A DNA stretch of 64,000 nt, taken from contig JAIESQ010000060.1 in NCBI GenBank assembly GCA_019745975.1, positions 1 through 64,000 on the forward strand, written 5' to 3'. Numbering within the stretch: position 1 is the first letter of the stretch; every line of letters begins with the position of its first letter. The translations under genes were made by a program, and so were the position numbers. The notes below the pieces were generated by a model that saw nothing but the letters and a program-made list of their open reading frames with translations, did no database searches and was not told the DNA's origin. The stretch comes from Pirellulales bacterium. GTDB lineage: Bacteria > Planctomycetota > Planctomycetia > Pirellulales > JAEUIK01. Shown here in pieces: positions 17,651 through 25,334 of this stretch.

Positions 17651-18457
17651 ATGGTTCGCAAGCTGCGCGCCGGCGATGTTGAATTGGCCCTTCACGATCA
17701 GGGCTCCGGTCCACCGATCCTGTTTGTGCACGGCTTTCCGCTCGATCATTCGATGTGGCGCGGGCAGCTCGCCGCGAGCCCGCTTGCCGGCCGCTTTCGC
17801 CTCATCGCCCCCGACCTGCGCGGCTTCGGCTCCAGTAGCGTCACGCCTGGAACCGTGGGGATGCACGAGATGGCCGACGACCTGGCGGCGCTACTCGACA
17901 CACTCCAGATCAGAGAGCCCGTCGTCTTCGTTGGCTTGTCGATGGGCGGTTACGTGGCCTGGCGATTCTGGGAGCGGCACGCCCACCGCGTGCGTGCCTT
18001 GGTACTCTGCGATACGCGCAGCGCGCCCGACACGCCGGAAGCCGCCCAGGGTCGACGGCAATTTGCCGCGAGCGTGCTGGCCGAAGGAACGGCGCCCGTC
18101 GCGACGGCGATGTTGCCCAAGCTGTTCGCCGAGCAAACCGCGACCCGCCAGCCGGAAATCGTGCAAGCGATGGAAGATGTTATCGTGCGCACCGCGCCGG
18201 AGGGGATCGCCGCGGCGCTGCGCGGCATGGCCGAGCGCCCTGACGCCACGCCGCTCTTGGCGACAATTCGTGTGCCCACGCTGGTCTTGGTAGGCGAGCA
18301 CGACGCGATTTCGCCGCCGGCCGAGATGCGCAAAATCGCCGACGGCATCGCAGGAGCGCAATTCGTCGAAGTGCCCGACGCGGGTCACATGGCTCCACTG
18401 GAGAACGCCGCCGCGGTCAATGCGGCGCTCGTGAACTTCTTAGAAGCCCCGGTGTGA
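17651..18457 (+). CDS. alpha/beta-hydrolase
   Basis: 268 residues, a complete single-domain alpha/beta-hydrolase. The oxyanion-hole motif HGFPLD is at about 27, the nucleophile elbow GLSMGG places S97, the acid is D218 in VGEHD, and the histidine is H246 in DAGHMAP. The catalytic triad is therefore intact. Overall pattern and length resemble 3-oxoadipate enol-lactonase and related esterases, but no pathway neighbours support that reaction. No signal peptide, so cytoplasmic. It starts 64 bp after the TPR gene and converges with the DUF2617 gene. Confidence 0.85.
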   Translation: MVRKLRAGDVELALHDQGSGPPILFVHGFPLDHSMWRGQLAASPLAGRFRLIAPDLRGFGSSSVTPGTVGMHEMADDLAALLDTLQIREPVVFVGLSMGGYVAWRFWERHAHRVRALVLCDTRSAPDTPEAAQGRRQFAASVLAEGTAPVATAMLPKLFAEQTATRQPEIVQAMEDVIVRTAPEGIAAALRGMAERPDATPLLATIRVPTLVLVGEHDAISPPAEMRKIADGIAGAQFVEVPDAGHMAPLENAAAVNAALVNFLEAPV

Positions 18458-18489
18458 GCTCAGGGTTGCCGCCCGAAGGCACGCGACGG

Positions 18490-19029
18490 CTACGGCACTT
18501 CATACAGCGATTGGCTTTTCACGATCGCGTAATCGTCGGGAAACGTGTGAAACGCCTGCACCAGCAGGCAGCGCGATCGCGTCTCGACGTTCACGTACGA
18601 CAGCGCCCCGACGGCCAACCGTCCGCTCGACGCAAACGTGTGCAACATCCCTTGCCGCTGCCCGTCGAGCGACAGCTCCTGCTGGAACGTCCAAAATACC
18701 TCGGGGTCGACCGATTCGAGTTGAAAGCTCACCTGGTAGACCGCGCCACCCCGGCAGGTGATGCGCTCATTGCGCAGGCCGCGCAGCTTAGCCGACAGCA
18801 ATCGCCGTTTCTGTGGCAGTGGTTGGCCCGCGGCGGCGGCCACCTCGGTCAAGGTCAGGCCGTGGTAGCGCCACGTCACCACGTGCCCCGCCGAAGTGAT
18901 GTCGATCTTGGCCTCGTACTCGCCGCGACGAACCGTGCGTGTCTCGTGCACCTGAAACAGCTCGGGGTGCAAGGCTCGCCCATAAAGCTGAAAGACAAGC
19001 TCATTGACTTTCGGTCGGACAGTCAGCAC
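18490..19029 (-). CDS. DUF2617 family protein
   Basis: 179 residues from a GTG at 19029 with GGGG about 10 bases upstream. The N-terminal block LTVRPKVNELVFQLYGRALH and the following HPELFQV are the hallmark I associate with DUF2617, a family of unknown function seen in planctomycetes and some actinobacteria. The central HVVTWRYHGLTLTEV and late FHTFPDDYAIVKSQSLYE are also distinctive. Mostly beta-strand, no signal peptide or membrane segment. No catalytic motif is evident. It converges with the hydrolase gene, and 343 bp separate it from the caspase-like gene upstream. Confidence 0.75.
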   Translation of the reverse strand: MLTVRPKVNELVFQLYGRALHPELFQVHETRTVRRGEYEAKIDITSAGHVVTWRYHGLTLTEVAAAAGQPLPQKRRLLSAKLRGLRNERITCRGGAVYQVSFQLESVDPEVFWTFQQELSLDGQRQGMLHTFASSGRLAVGALSYVNVETRSRCLLVQAFHTFPDDYAIVKSQSLYEVP

Positions 19030-19372
19030 GGCGGGATGTCCCCTGTGGGTTCTGAGGATGGTCGAATTCGTCGTGGCGGGAGTTTGCAGGCGGTCGCAGC
19101 ACCGCGGCTCGGCATGCGAGCTGCCCGCTCGATCGGGTCCCCGTTGGGTCCGACTGCCACATTATAAAATCGCAGCGGCGTGGCACAAAGAGAGTTTCAA
19201 GAGGTCGCCGACGCGAAATGAAACTGCCTCTTGACAAACCAAGCGCGGTCGACTGCGGAAGTGCTAGCGACGCGCCGGCCCCGGCGACAACTTCGCGACA
19301 CGACGGGTTTCTGCCCTCGCGGCCGATAGCGATCGTGCGCTCGCGTCCCATGCCCTGCCGGCCAACGAACCG
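19030..19372. other. intergenic region with a palindromic-element end
   Basis: No gene seen. Bases 19219-19239 match the right end of the element at 2299-2319 at 19 of 21 positions, with a degenerate GTTTCAAGAGG nearby (19195-19205), so a decayed or partial copy is present. The promoter of the DUF2617 gene should lie here. Confidence 0.55.
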
Positions 19373-20902
19373 CTATTGACCCGCGGCTTCCTTCGCGGGC
19401 GGCTCAGGCAGAATCGACCGGGCCTCCGACTTCGTCAGCGCCTGGTAACGCGCGATGGCGTCGGGCGCGGCCAGGCTCGGCAGATTCGCCGCCAGCGCCA
19501 CGCTCTCGGCGACGTAAACAAACCGCTGCGTCTTCACCCATTTGCGCTCCAGGTCAAGCGCTTCATCGGCCAGCCGCGCGATCTCGTCGTGCAACCGCTG
19601 GCAATCGCTCCACTTCGCGTGCGATTGGATTGCGGCGATCACCGCGTCCGGCTCGCTGGAAAGCACTTCCTGAACTTTGGCGTGCCAGCGATTCTCGAGT
19701 TCGGGCCAGCGCTGCTTGAGCAGATTCACGATCTCGCCGGCCGCGGCGCGGAATTCCTTGTTCTTCTCTCCCTTGCCCTTTTCCACTTCGCCTTTTTGCT
19801 TCTTAAACTGCTCGCCCAGTTCGCGCGCCGCTTTGGCGCGCTCGTTCCCCTCGAGCGCGAGCTTGGCCGAAAGCCCTTCGAGCACTGCCCGCTCGCACGG
19901 CGCGGCCAACGCCAGCAGTTTTTCGTACGTCGTGTCGGGCGTGATCAGATCGGGGTTCTTGTCGTCCTTCGTTTTGCTGAACGCCCGCAGCAAAGCGTCG
20001 GAAGTCTTGATCGAAATGTCGATCGTGTCCGATTCCAACAGCGAGTAGGCATGCGCTTCGGCCAGCGACGTCCGCCCGTCGCCATCGTAGTCGGGTCGCT
20101 CGAGCGGCTTGCCGGTTCGGCTTTGACCTGCCAGCGCCGCCCAGAAGAAGCTGCTGTATTCCTGATAGTTATCCTCGTCGATGTCGGCCGTGCAGCCAGC
20201 CGCGACACGATCGGGCACCGTTGCGAAGAAGCCGCAGCGATCGGCCGGGCTCACGCTGTGCTTGCTGTTGCCTTGCTGAAAAATCGTGTTGGCAAACCCG
20301 CCCGAGTAGCACTGCACCATGACCATCACGACGGGCAGAGTTTGCGGCAGCTTGTCGAGCTGCGCGACGAGCTCTTCGACCGTCATCTTCTCTTTGTTCC
20401 AGAGATGGATGATGTTGTGCTGGATTTCGTTCCCCTTGCCGCCGTGCCCCGTGAAATAAATGAACAGCCGATCCTGGTCGTTAAGCTGCGGGCCGATTTC
20501 GCTGAACCAGCGCTCGATGCTGGCGCGCGTGGCGGGTCCGCGCACCGCCGGCACCAGGTGCGAGCGGAACTGGTCGCGCAGGCCGTCTTCTTGATTGAAC
20601 AGCCGCGCCAGCCAAAGATTGGCTTCCGGCGGCGCGTAGGCGGGGTCGTCGAACTGCAAGTCGCGGCCGGGGTCGTCGCCATCGCTGAACAACACGTCGT
20701 GGCGCTCGAATGCCAGTCCCAGCTCGACGAGCACGCGCTGGAAGAACAACACGTTCTTCTCCAGCGAGACTTGGTTGCCCGGCGGCGAGTTCCCCCCGCC
20801 GATCGTGAGAAAGTAGTCCTTGGCCCGCACACCGGCCGGAGCCAGCATCACGAAGGCCAGCACGGCGCGGCAAGCCCGAGTCGAAAGCATCATCGTAGCC
20901 AT
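19373..20902 (-). CDS. exported caspase-like (clan CD) cysteine protease
   Basis: 509 residues from the ATG at 20902, which places a signal peptide (ACRAVLAFVMLAPAGVRA) at the N-terminus. The catalytic dyad of clan CD is visible: H153 in FIYFTGHGGKG and C198 in VVMVMVQCYSGGF, each after a hydrophobic strand. Between and after them a conserved-looking NIIHLWNKEKMTVEELVAQL and an EF-hand-like DYDGDGRTSLAEAHAY occur. The C-terminal 200 residues are helical and highly charged (KKQKGEVEKGKGEKNKEF), probably coiled coil. It resembles C13/C14 metacaspase or legumain-type proteins of planctomycetes; substrate and activation are unknown. Confidence 0.8.
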   Translation of the reverse strand: MATMMLSTRACRAVLAFVMLAPAGVRAKDYFLTIGGGNSPPGNQVSLEKNVLFFQRVLVELGLAFERHDVLFSDGDDPGRDLQFDDPAYAPPEANLWLARLFNQEDGLRDQFRSHLVPAVRGPATRASIERWFSEIGPQLNDQDRLFIYFTGHGGKGNEIQHNIIHLWNKEKMTVEELVAQLDKLPQTLPVVMVMVQCYSGGFANTIFQQGNSKHSVSPADRCGFFATVPDRVAAGCTADIDEDNYQEYSSFFWAALAGQSRTGKPLERPDYDGDGRTSLAEAHAYSLLESDTIDISIKTSDALLRAFSKTKDDKNPDLITPDTTYEKLLALAAPCERAVLEGLSAKLALEGNERAKAARELGEQFKKQKGEVEKGKGEKNKEFRAAAGEIVNLLKQRWPELENRWHAKVQEVLSSEPDAVIAAIQSHAKWSDCQRLHDEIARLADEALDLERKWVKTQRFVYVAESVALAANLPSLAAPDAIARYQALTKSEARSILPEPPAKEAAGQ

Positions 20903-21126
20903 CTCGAAACATGGCCCAAGGGCGCGGCCGGGCGCGAGCGATAGCGGGTTCCCGGCCATCAGAAAGTACCTTGGGAACACTACCCGCCCCCGCCACGCCG
21001 GTCAACAAAATGGCCGCTTCGGGGGAACTCCCGCACCGGGTGATTGCTAAACTGTATGGATCGTGTCGAACTGGCCGGCAGGCTGGCCAGGTCGAATTCG
21101 CTTCAAGTCGTCGAGCCCTGCAAGCG

Positions 21127-22230
21127 ATGGCCAAGCCTCCGCGAAACTTCGTCGGCCGGGGTTCACAGGTCCGGCCCGACAATCGCTTCGAACGTGACCG
21201 GCTGGAGGCGAGCGAATCTCAGGAAGAGGCCGTCGCCGACGAATCCGCGGCCGCCGTTGACGTCTGCGGCGACGAACGTCGCCGGCTGCCGACGCAGTTC
21301 TTCGCCGACGAGTCGCAGTCGATCCTCGCCTCGAACGACAGCCCCGACGTCGGCTTCCGCTGGAGCGTGAATCCCTACCGCGGCTGCGAGCATGGCTGTG
21401 CCTACTGCTACGCGCGCCCCACGCACGAATACCTGGGCTTCGATTCGGGGCTCGACTTCGAAACCCGCATCATGGTCAAGCACCGCGCTCCCGAGCTCTT
21501 GCGCGCGGCGCTCGCGCGGCCCGCTTGGCGCGGCGAGTTGATCGCCTTCTCGGGCGTGACCGATTGCTATCAGCCGGCCGAACGCGAGTATCGCCTCACG
21601 CGCGCTTGCCTGCAGATTTGTGCTGAGTCGCGCCAGTGCCTGACGATCGTCACGAAGAACGCCCTGGTGACGCGCGACATCGACATTTTGGCGCCGCTGG
21701 CCTCCGAGCGCGTGGCCGACGTGAATATCAGCCTGACGACGCTCGACGCCAACCTCGCTCGGCGGCTCGAACCGCGCACCAGCCCACCGGTCAAACGGCT
21801 CGAAGCGATCGGCCAACTGGCGGCGGCCGGCATCGCCGTGCGCGCGCTCCTGGCGCCGATCATCCCCGGGTTGAACGACGAGGAGATTCCGGCCATCCTC
21901 GCGGCGGCGCGCGACGCTGGAGCGACCGCCGCTTCCTATGTCCTGTTGCGTCTGCCGCACGGCGTGCGACCGATCTTTCTCGATTGGCTCGAGCGCAATG
22001 TCCCCGACAAGCGGCCCCGCATCGAGGCCCGCATCCGCGACACCCGCGCCGGCAACCTGACCGATTCGCAATTCGGCCGCCGGCACCGCGGACAGGGTTT
22101 CTATGCCGATCAGATCGCGGCGACGTTTCGGGTCTTTTCGCAAAAGCTCCGGCTCGATCGCGGCATGTCAGCACTCGACGAGTCGCGGTTTACGCCGCCC
22201 AGCACAGGTGGGCAATTGCGGCTGTTCTAG
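21127..22230 (+). CDS. radical SAM protein, PA0069/SPL-like family
   Basis: 367 residues. The radical SAM iron-sulfur motif C-x3-C-x2-C is in RGCEHGCAYCYARP (C87, C91, C94). It is preceded by FRWSVNPYRG, a signature of the PA0069/Rv2578c-type family related to spore photoproduct lyase-like proteins. VTDCYQPAEREYRLTR, TIVTKNALVTRDID, DVNISLTTLD and APIIPGLND match the conserved barrel strands. The N-terminal 55 residues are polar and probably disordered. Reaction and substrate of the family are not established. The upstream frame is open to 20911, but similarity starts after 21127. Confidence 0.85.
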   Translation: MAKPPRNFVGRGSQVRPDNRFERDRLEASESQEEAVADESAAAVDVCGDERRRLPTQFFADESQSILASNDSPDVGFRWSVNPYRGCEHGCAYCYARPTHEYLGFDSGLDFETRIMVKHRAPELLRAALARPAWRGELIAFSGVTDCYQPAEREYRLTRACLQICAESRQCLTIVTKNALVTRDIDILAPLASERVADVNISLTTLDANLARRLEPRTSPPVKRLEAIGQLAAAGIAVRALLAPIIPGLNDEEIPAILAAARDAGATAASYVLLRLPHGVRPIFLDWLERNVPDKRPRIEARIRDTRAGNLTDSQFGRRHRGQGFYADQIAATFRVFSQKLRLDRGMSALDESRFTPPSTGGQLRLF

Positions 22231-22250
22231 ATTCGGCGTCAGAACTTAGT

Positions 22251-22282
22251 GGGTGCCACTGCTGGCTCGTCCAGCAGTGAGA
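22251..22282. repeat. single hairpin of the GGGTGCCACTGC family between converging genes
   Basis: CACTGCTGG (22257-22265) pairs with CCAGCAGTG (22271-22279) across a 5-nt loop, preceded by GGGTGC. It is the same hairpin found inside the elements at 2181 and 57857. It lies between two converging stop codons, where it could serve as a bidirectional transcription stop, although no T run is present. Confidence 0.75.
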
Positions 22283-22309
22283 CGATCGGCTCGAGACTGG
22301 TAGGGGCTT

Positions 22310-22909
22310 CTACGCCTTCACGCCATCGTCGGCTAGGGCCGTCGCCAACGGCTCGCCCGTCGCGCCGGGCTGACCGAGTGCCGCCCGCGCGACCCAGCTA
22401 CTGGCCAGTCGCGCGAATAACAAGGCAGCCAATGCCCTCAACAGAATTGTCAGCGCGAGAACCTGCCCCGTGGTATCGGCCAGCAGGCGATTGGCAAGCG
22501 CACCTTGTGCTCGCAGCAGCGGCCGCAGCAGCAACATGGCCGCGGCGCCGTAAGCCGTGATCGGACCGACAAACGCCATGGGCGTGACGACGACCGAAAA
22601 CACCGCACGGCGCCACGCGCCGCGAATCCCCCGCCCGTTCAGGCAGCTTAGCGACAGCCACCACACGGCCGCCACGAACGGAAAGACGAGCATCATGGCG
22701 ACGATCGCTTCCCACCCTTCCGACTGCAGGTAGAAATTGCGCAGCAGCATCGACGCGGCCGAGAACATCAAGAAGAAGTACGCCAGGTCCAGCACGGAGT
22801 ATTGGCGATCAACCCGCTGCCGCTCGACCGAACGCAGCATCGGCGCCAAAACCCAGCGGGCGGTGACCGCCGTGACCGGAACCGAGAGAATGACCAGCAG
22901 AAACCACAT
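22310..22909 (-). CDS. predicted multi-pass membrane protein, unknown function
   Basis: 199 residues with about four or five hydrophobic segments: MWFLLVILSVPVTAV (1-15), YFFLMFSAASMLL (about 44-56), IVAMMLVFPFVAAVWWLS (about 69-86), FSVVVTPMAFVGPITAYGAAAMLLL (about 104-128, two halves) and LALTILLRALAALLFARL (about 151-168). No recognised family. Downstream of, and in the same direction as, the CsrA-like gene (149 bp apart). The start at 22909 is the only ATG before the first helix. Confidence 0.6.
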   Translation of the reverse strand: MWFLLVILSVPVTAVTARWVLAPMLRSVERQRVDRQYSVLDLAYFFLMFSAASMLLRNFYLQSEGWEAIVAMMLVFPFVAAVWWLSLSCLNGRGIRGAWRRAVFSVVVTPMAFVGPITAYGAAAMLLLRPLLRAQGALANRLLADTTGQVLALTILLRALAALLFARLASSWVARAALGQPGATGEPLATALADDGVKA

Positions 22910-23058
22910 CTGACGACAGCGTCGCGCGCCGCACGGTGTCCTAGAGCACAGTGTCCTAGAGCGAGGCCGATTCGTTACCGAAAGCCTACCCAGGCGCGCG
23001 ACCGCAAGCCAGCGGACGCGGTGACGGAATTCAACCAGCGCAATGCGCAGGTCAATCG

Positions 23059-23283
23059 TTAGGCGAACTCGACGTAGAACCGCGACTCCGAATCGTCGGC
23101 GCTGCGGCTCTCGCGCTCGGCGGGCGCATCTCGGCCGACGCGGGCGCTACGCGGCAACACGGGTGGAGCCGCTTCTTCGACAAGTTCGAGTTCGACCTGG
23201 TCGTCGGTTACTCCCACAACTACCAGCTTGAGGTTGGGGGCAAATGAGAAGTGCTGGCCTTCGCGGAGCTTGATCCGTCGCAT
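23059..23283 (-). CDS. divergent CsrA-like small protein
   Basis: 74 residues; ATG at 23283 with AGAAGGA upstream. The first 34 residues align without gaps to E. coli CsrA as I remember it. G9, G24, V25, Q29 and V30 fall at identical positions, R7 matches, and the alternating strand pattern (KLVVVGVTDDQVELELV) is that of the five-stranded CsrA monomer. The usual V-HRE RNA-binding segment is replaced by PVLPRSARVGRD, and a Ser/Asp/Glu-rich tail follows. It may bind RNA as a post-transcriptional regulator, or be a CsrA-fold protein that lost this role. Family call is by eye. Confidence 0.55.
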   Translation of the reverse strand: MRRIKLREGQHFSFAPNLKLVVVGVTDDQVELELVEEAAPPVLPRSARVGRDAPAERESRSADDSESRFYVEFA

Positions 23284-23672
23284 GATCGTGTCGATCCTTC
23301 TGGCGTGAACGTGAACGTGAAAACAAGAATGCTGGCTCGGGGCCATGGTTCGCTGGTTAGTCGCGCGCGACGCCACCAACTGTGCAGAACGGCAGCAGCG
23401 GTGGTCGGCCGAGCGCTAGTCTGCGCTCCCTGCTTCTTTGGCGCGCCACACAGAGCGAACCAGCAACCTCGAGAACTGTCGGCTGCTGGCTGCGGCGAAG
23501 CCCATCGCTCCCTCATGGGCGAACCGATCCTTGATTAGTTACCAAACGGCCCGAAACCTGTCAAACGCCTGCTAGCATCGCCCAGCGCCAGCAGGATTCA
23601 CCTGTCAGCGACCGGGAGATCGACTCCGTTTGCAGCGTGCGATGCCGCCGGGACGGCCGGGATCCTTGGCGA
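23284..23672. other. intergenic region, no feature recognised
   Basis: This stretch holds the upstream region of the CsrA-like gene and the 3' flank of the enolase-superfamily gene. No gene with family similarity, strong hairpin or named repeat was seen. Confidence 0.5.
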
Positions 23673-25028
23673 CTAATTGAACCCCAGCCCTGGGCCGTCG
23701 AGCACGGCCGTCCCCACCGTGCCGTCAAGGATCTCAAACATGCTCGGGAACCGCTCGGCCCAACCCCGATTTCCAGCCGGGCAATACTGTCGGGCGTTCC
23801 CCTCGATCGCCGCGATCGTCGGCAGCCGCGCCGCCAGCGACGCCGAATGCAAGAACGACGCCCCGGGACAAGTGAGATCCTGCACGCACAAAAACATCCC
23901 GTACTTCTGCGCGGCGGCCCCCATCAAGAGTGCCTCGGTGTGCCCCTTGCAGGCCTTCAACGCCACGCCCGAGTAGCCCAGTTCCCGCGCGGCCAGCAGG
24001 CTGTCGAAGTCAACCAGCGACTCATCGATCACCACGGGCTTCAACCGCGCCGCGCGGTGCATGTGGTTTTCGGGGTTCGCCCGCAGGTCGCGGTGCGTCG
24101 GCTGCTCGATGTATTGAATGCGGTCGAGCGCCAGCGGCGCGAGCTCATGGACCTTCGCAAGGAACTCGAGCACGTAGTCGACCGACGCGCACTTCTCGTT
24201 GAAGTCGACCGAGTATTGCCACTGCGCGCAGCCGCGGCGGGCCTGCGTGGCGCTGGCGACCCGTTCGACGGCGGCAACGCGCTCGGTGTCCCACTTCAAA
24301 TCATCCCCCGCCAGCTTGATCTTCAGATGCGTCAGACCATCGGCCACGATCCAGTCTGCGAGTGTCTCGGGCAAGCCGTCGCCGACAGGCGTGGCGACGT
24401 CGGCAGGCGCCAAGGGATCGAGCGCGCCGACGAGATGATAAAGCGGTAAACTCGGCTTTGGCTGGCGCGTGGTGTATTCATCGAGATACTCGCCACGGAA
24501 GTCCGGCCCGAGATACGCTTCCAAATCGCGATCGACAAACTCGCGGCCGAGCAGGTTGTAAGAATTGACTCCCAAGGCAATGCCCTGGGCATCGTGCAGC
24601 GCGGCCTCAAGCGGGCTGGCCGCCAGAAGCTGCGCGAGCTTCGGGATCGCTTCGGCCAACTGCAGCTCGCCGCGGACCTGCTCGGCAAGTTCGTCGTGCC
24701 GCTCGGCCAGAAGCTGCGTGATGTCGAGCGGGTGCCCCGCTTCGTCGCAGCGCCGGGCGTCGTCGACCGTCAGTTCGGCCAGTCGCTGGATTGCCGCCAA
24801 GGTTGCCTCCGGCGGGAGCACCTTCGAAGGCCAGGCCCACACGTTCCCCAGCGGCATCGACCCGCGACCCAGGCCGCGGCGGCCGCCGAGGGTTTCAACT
24901 TCCACGTCGACGTGCCAGAGCAGCGCGTCGGTCACTACGCGCCCGCCAAATTTGATCGGCGTGCGGTAGCCGATGCGCTCCGATCGGCTATCGACGCGGC
25001 GGATGCGAATGTCAGTCGGGCGGGGCAT
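23673..25028 (-). CDS. enolase-superfamily enzyme (mandelate racemase/muconate lactonizing type)
   Basis: 451 residues. The capping domain (about 1-150) is followed by the modified TIM barrel. Active-site features: KIK (K236, K238) on strand 2, metal ligands D275 (SVDFNEK), E309 (YIEQP) and D335 (VVIDES), and a strand-6 lysine K358 (GVALKACKGHTE). Lysines on both faces indicate the MLE-like subgroup, which uses abstraction of a proton alpha to a carboxylate. The GLGRGSMPLGNVWAWP block near 55-68 and the long C-terminal GNARQYCPAGNRGW region are unlike well-known members. The substrate cannot be told from context. The gene is isolated, between the CsrA-like gene and a divergent gene. Confidence 0.82.
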   Translation of the reverse strand: MPRPTDIRIRRVDSRSERIGYRTPIKFGGRVVTDALLWHVDVEVETLGGRRGLGRGSMPLGNVWAWPSKVLPPEATLAAIQRLAELTVDDARRCDEAGHPLDITQLLAERHDELAEQVRGELQLAEAIPKLAQLLAASPLEAALHDAQGIALGVNSYNLLGREFVDRDLEAYLGPDFRGEYLDEYTTRQPKPSLPLYHLVGALDPLAPADVATPVGDGLPETLADWIVADGLTHLKIKLAGDDLKWDTERVAAVERVASATQARRGCAQWQYSVDFNEKCASVDYVLEFLAKVHELAPLALDRIQYIEQPTHRDLRANPENHMHRAARLKPVVIDESLVDFDSLLAARELGYSGVALKACKGHTEALLMGAAAQKYGMFLCVQDLTCPGASFLHSASLAARLPTIAAIEGNARQYCPAGNRGWAERFPSMFEILDGTVGTAVLDGPGLGFN

Positions 25029-25334
25029 GCGATCGTGCGATCCGGAGTACGACTTCCCAACAAGACTGGCCGGCCGGCGCTTGGCGACCTTCGCACGATT
25101 CTAGCGTGACGAATCCGGCCGCGCCAGAAATACTCGTAGCACCGCGCTTGGTTTGCCACTCGTCGACAAACCGGATACGATGCGATTCTGTTGCCGATTC
25201 CCAACGCTGGTCAGCACTTCTTGTCACGACCACGTTTGGGGGCAACTCCACGCTCGGGCGAGCGAGTTTTCTGGCTGGTACGCAAGGTTGGCAGGCTGGG
25301 CGTTCAAGCGCAGCGTAACCAGGGGACAAGCGAG

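Noticed and set aside
22251-22282. Intrinsic terminator as the sole explanation of the hairpin
   Set aside because: No T run follows on either strand, and the same hairpin occurs inside coding regions, so it is primarily a repeat-family member.
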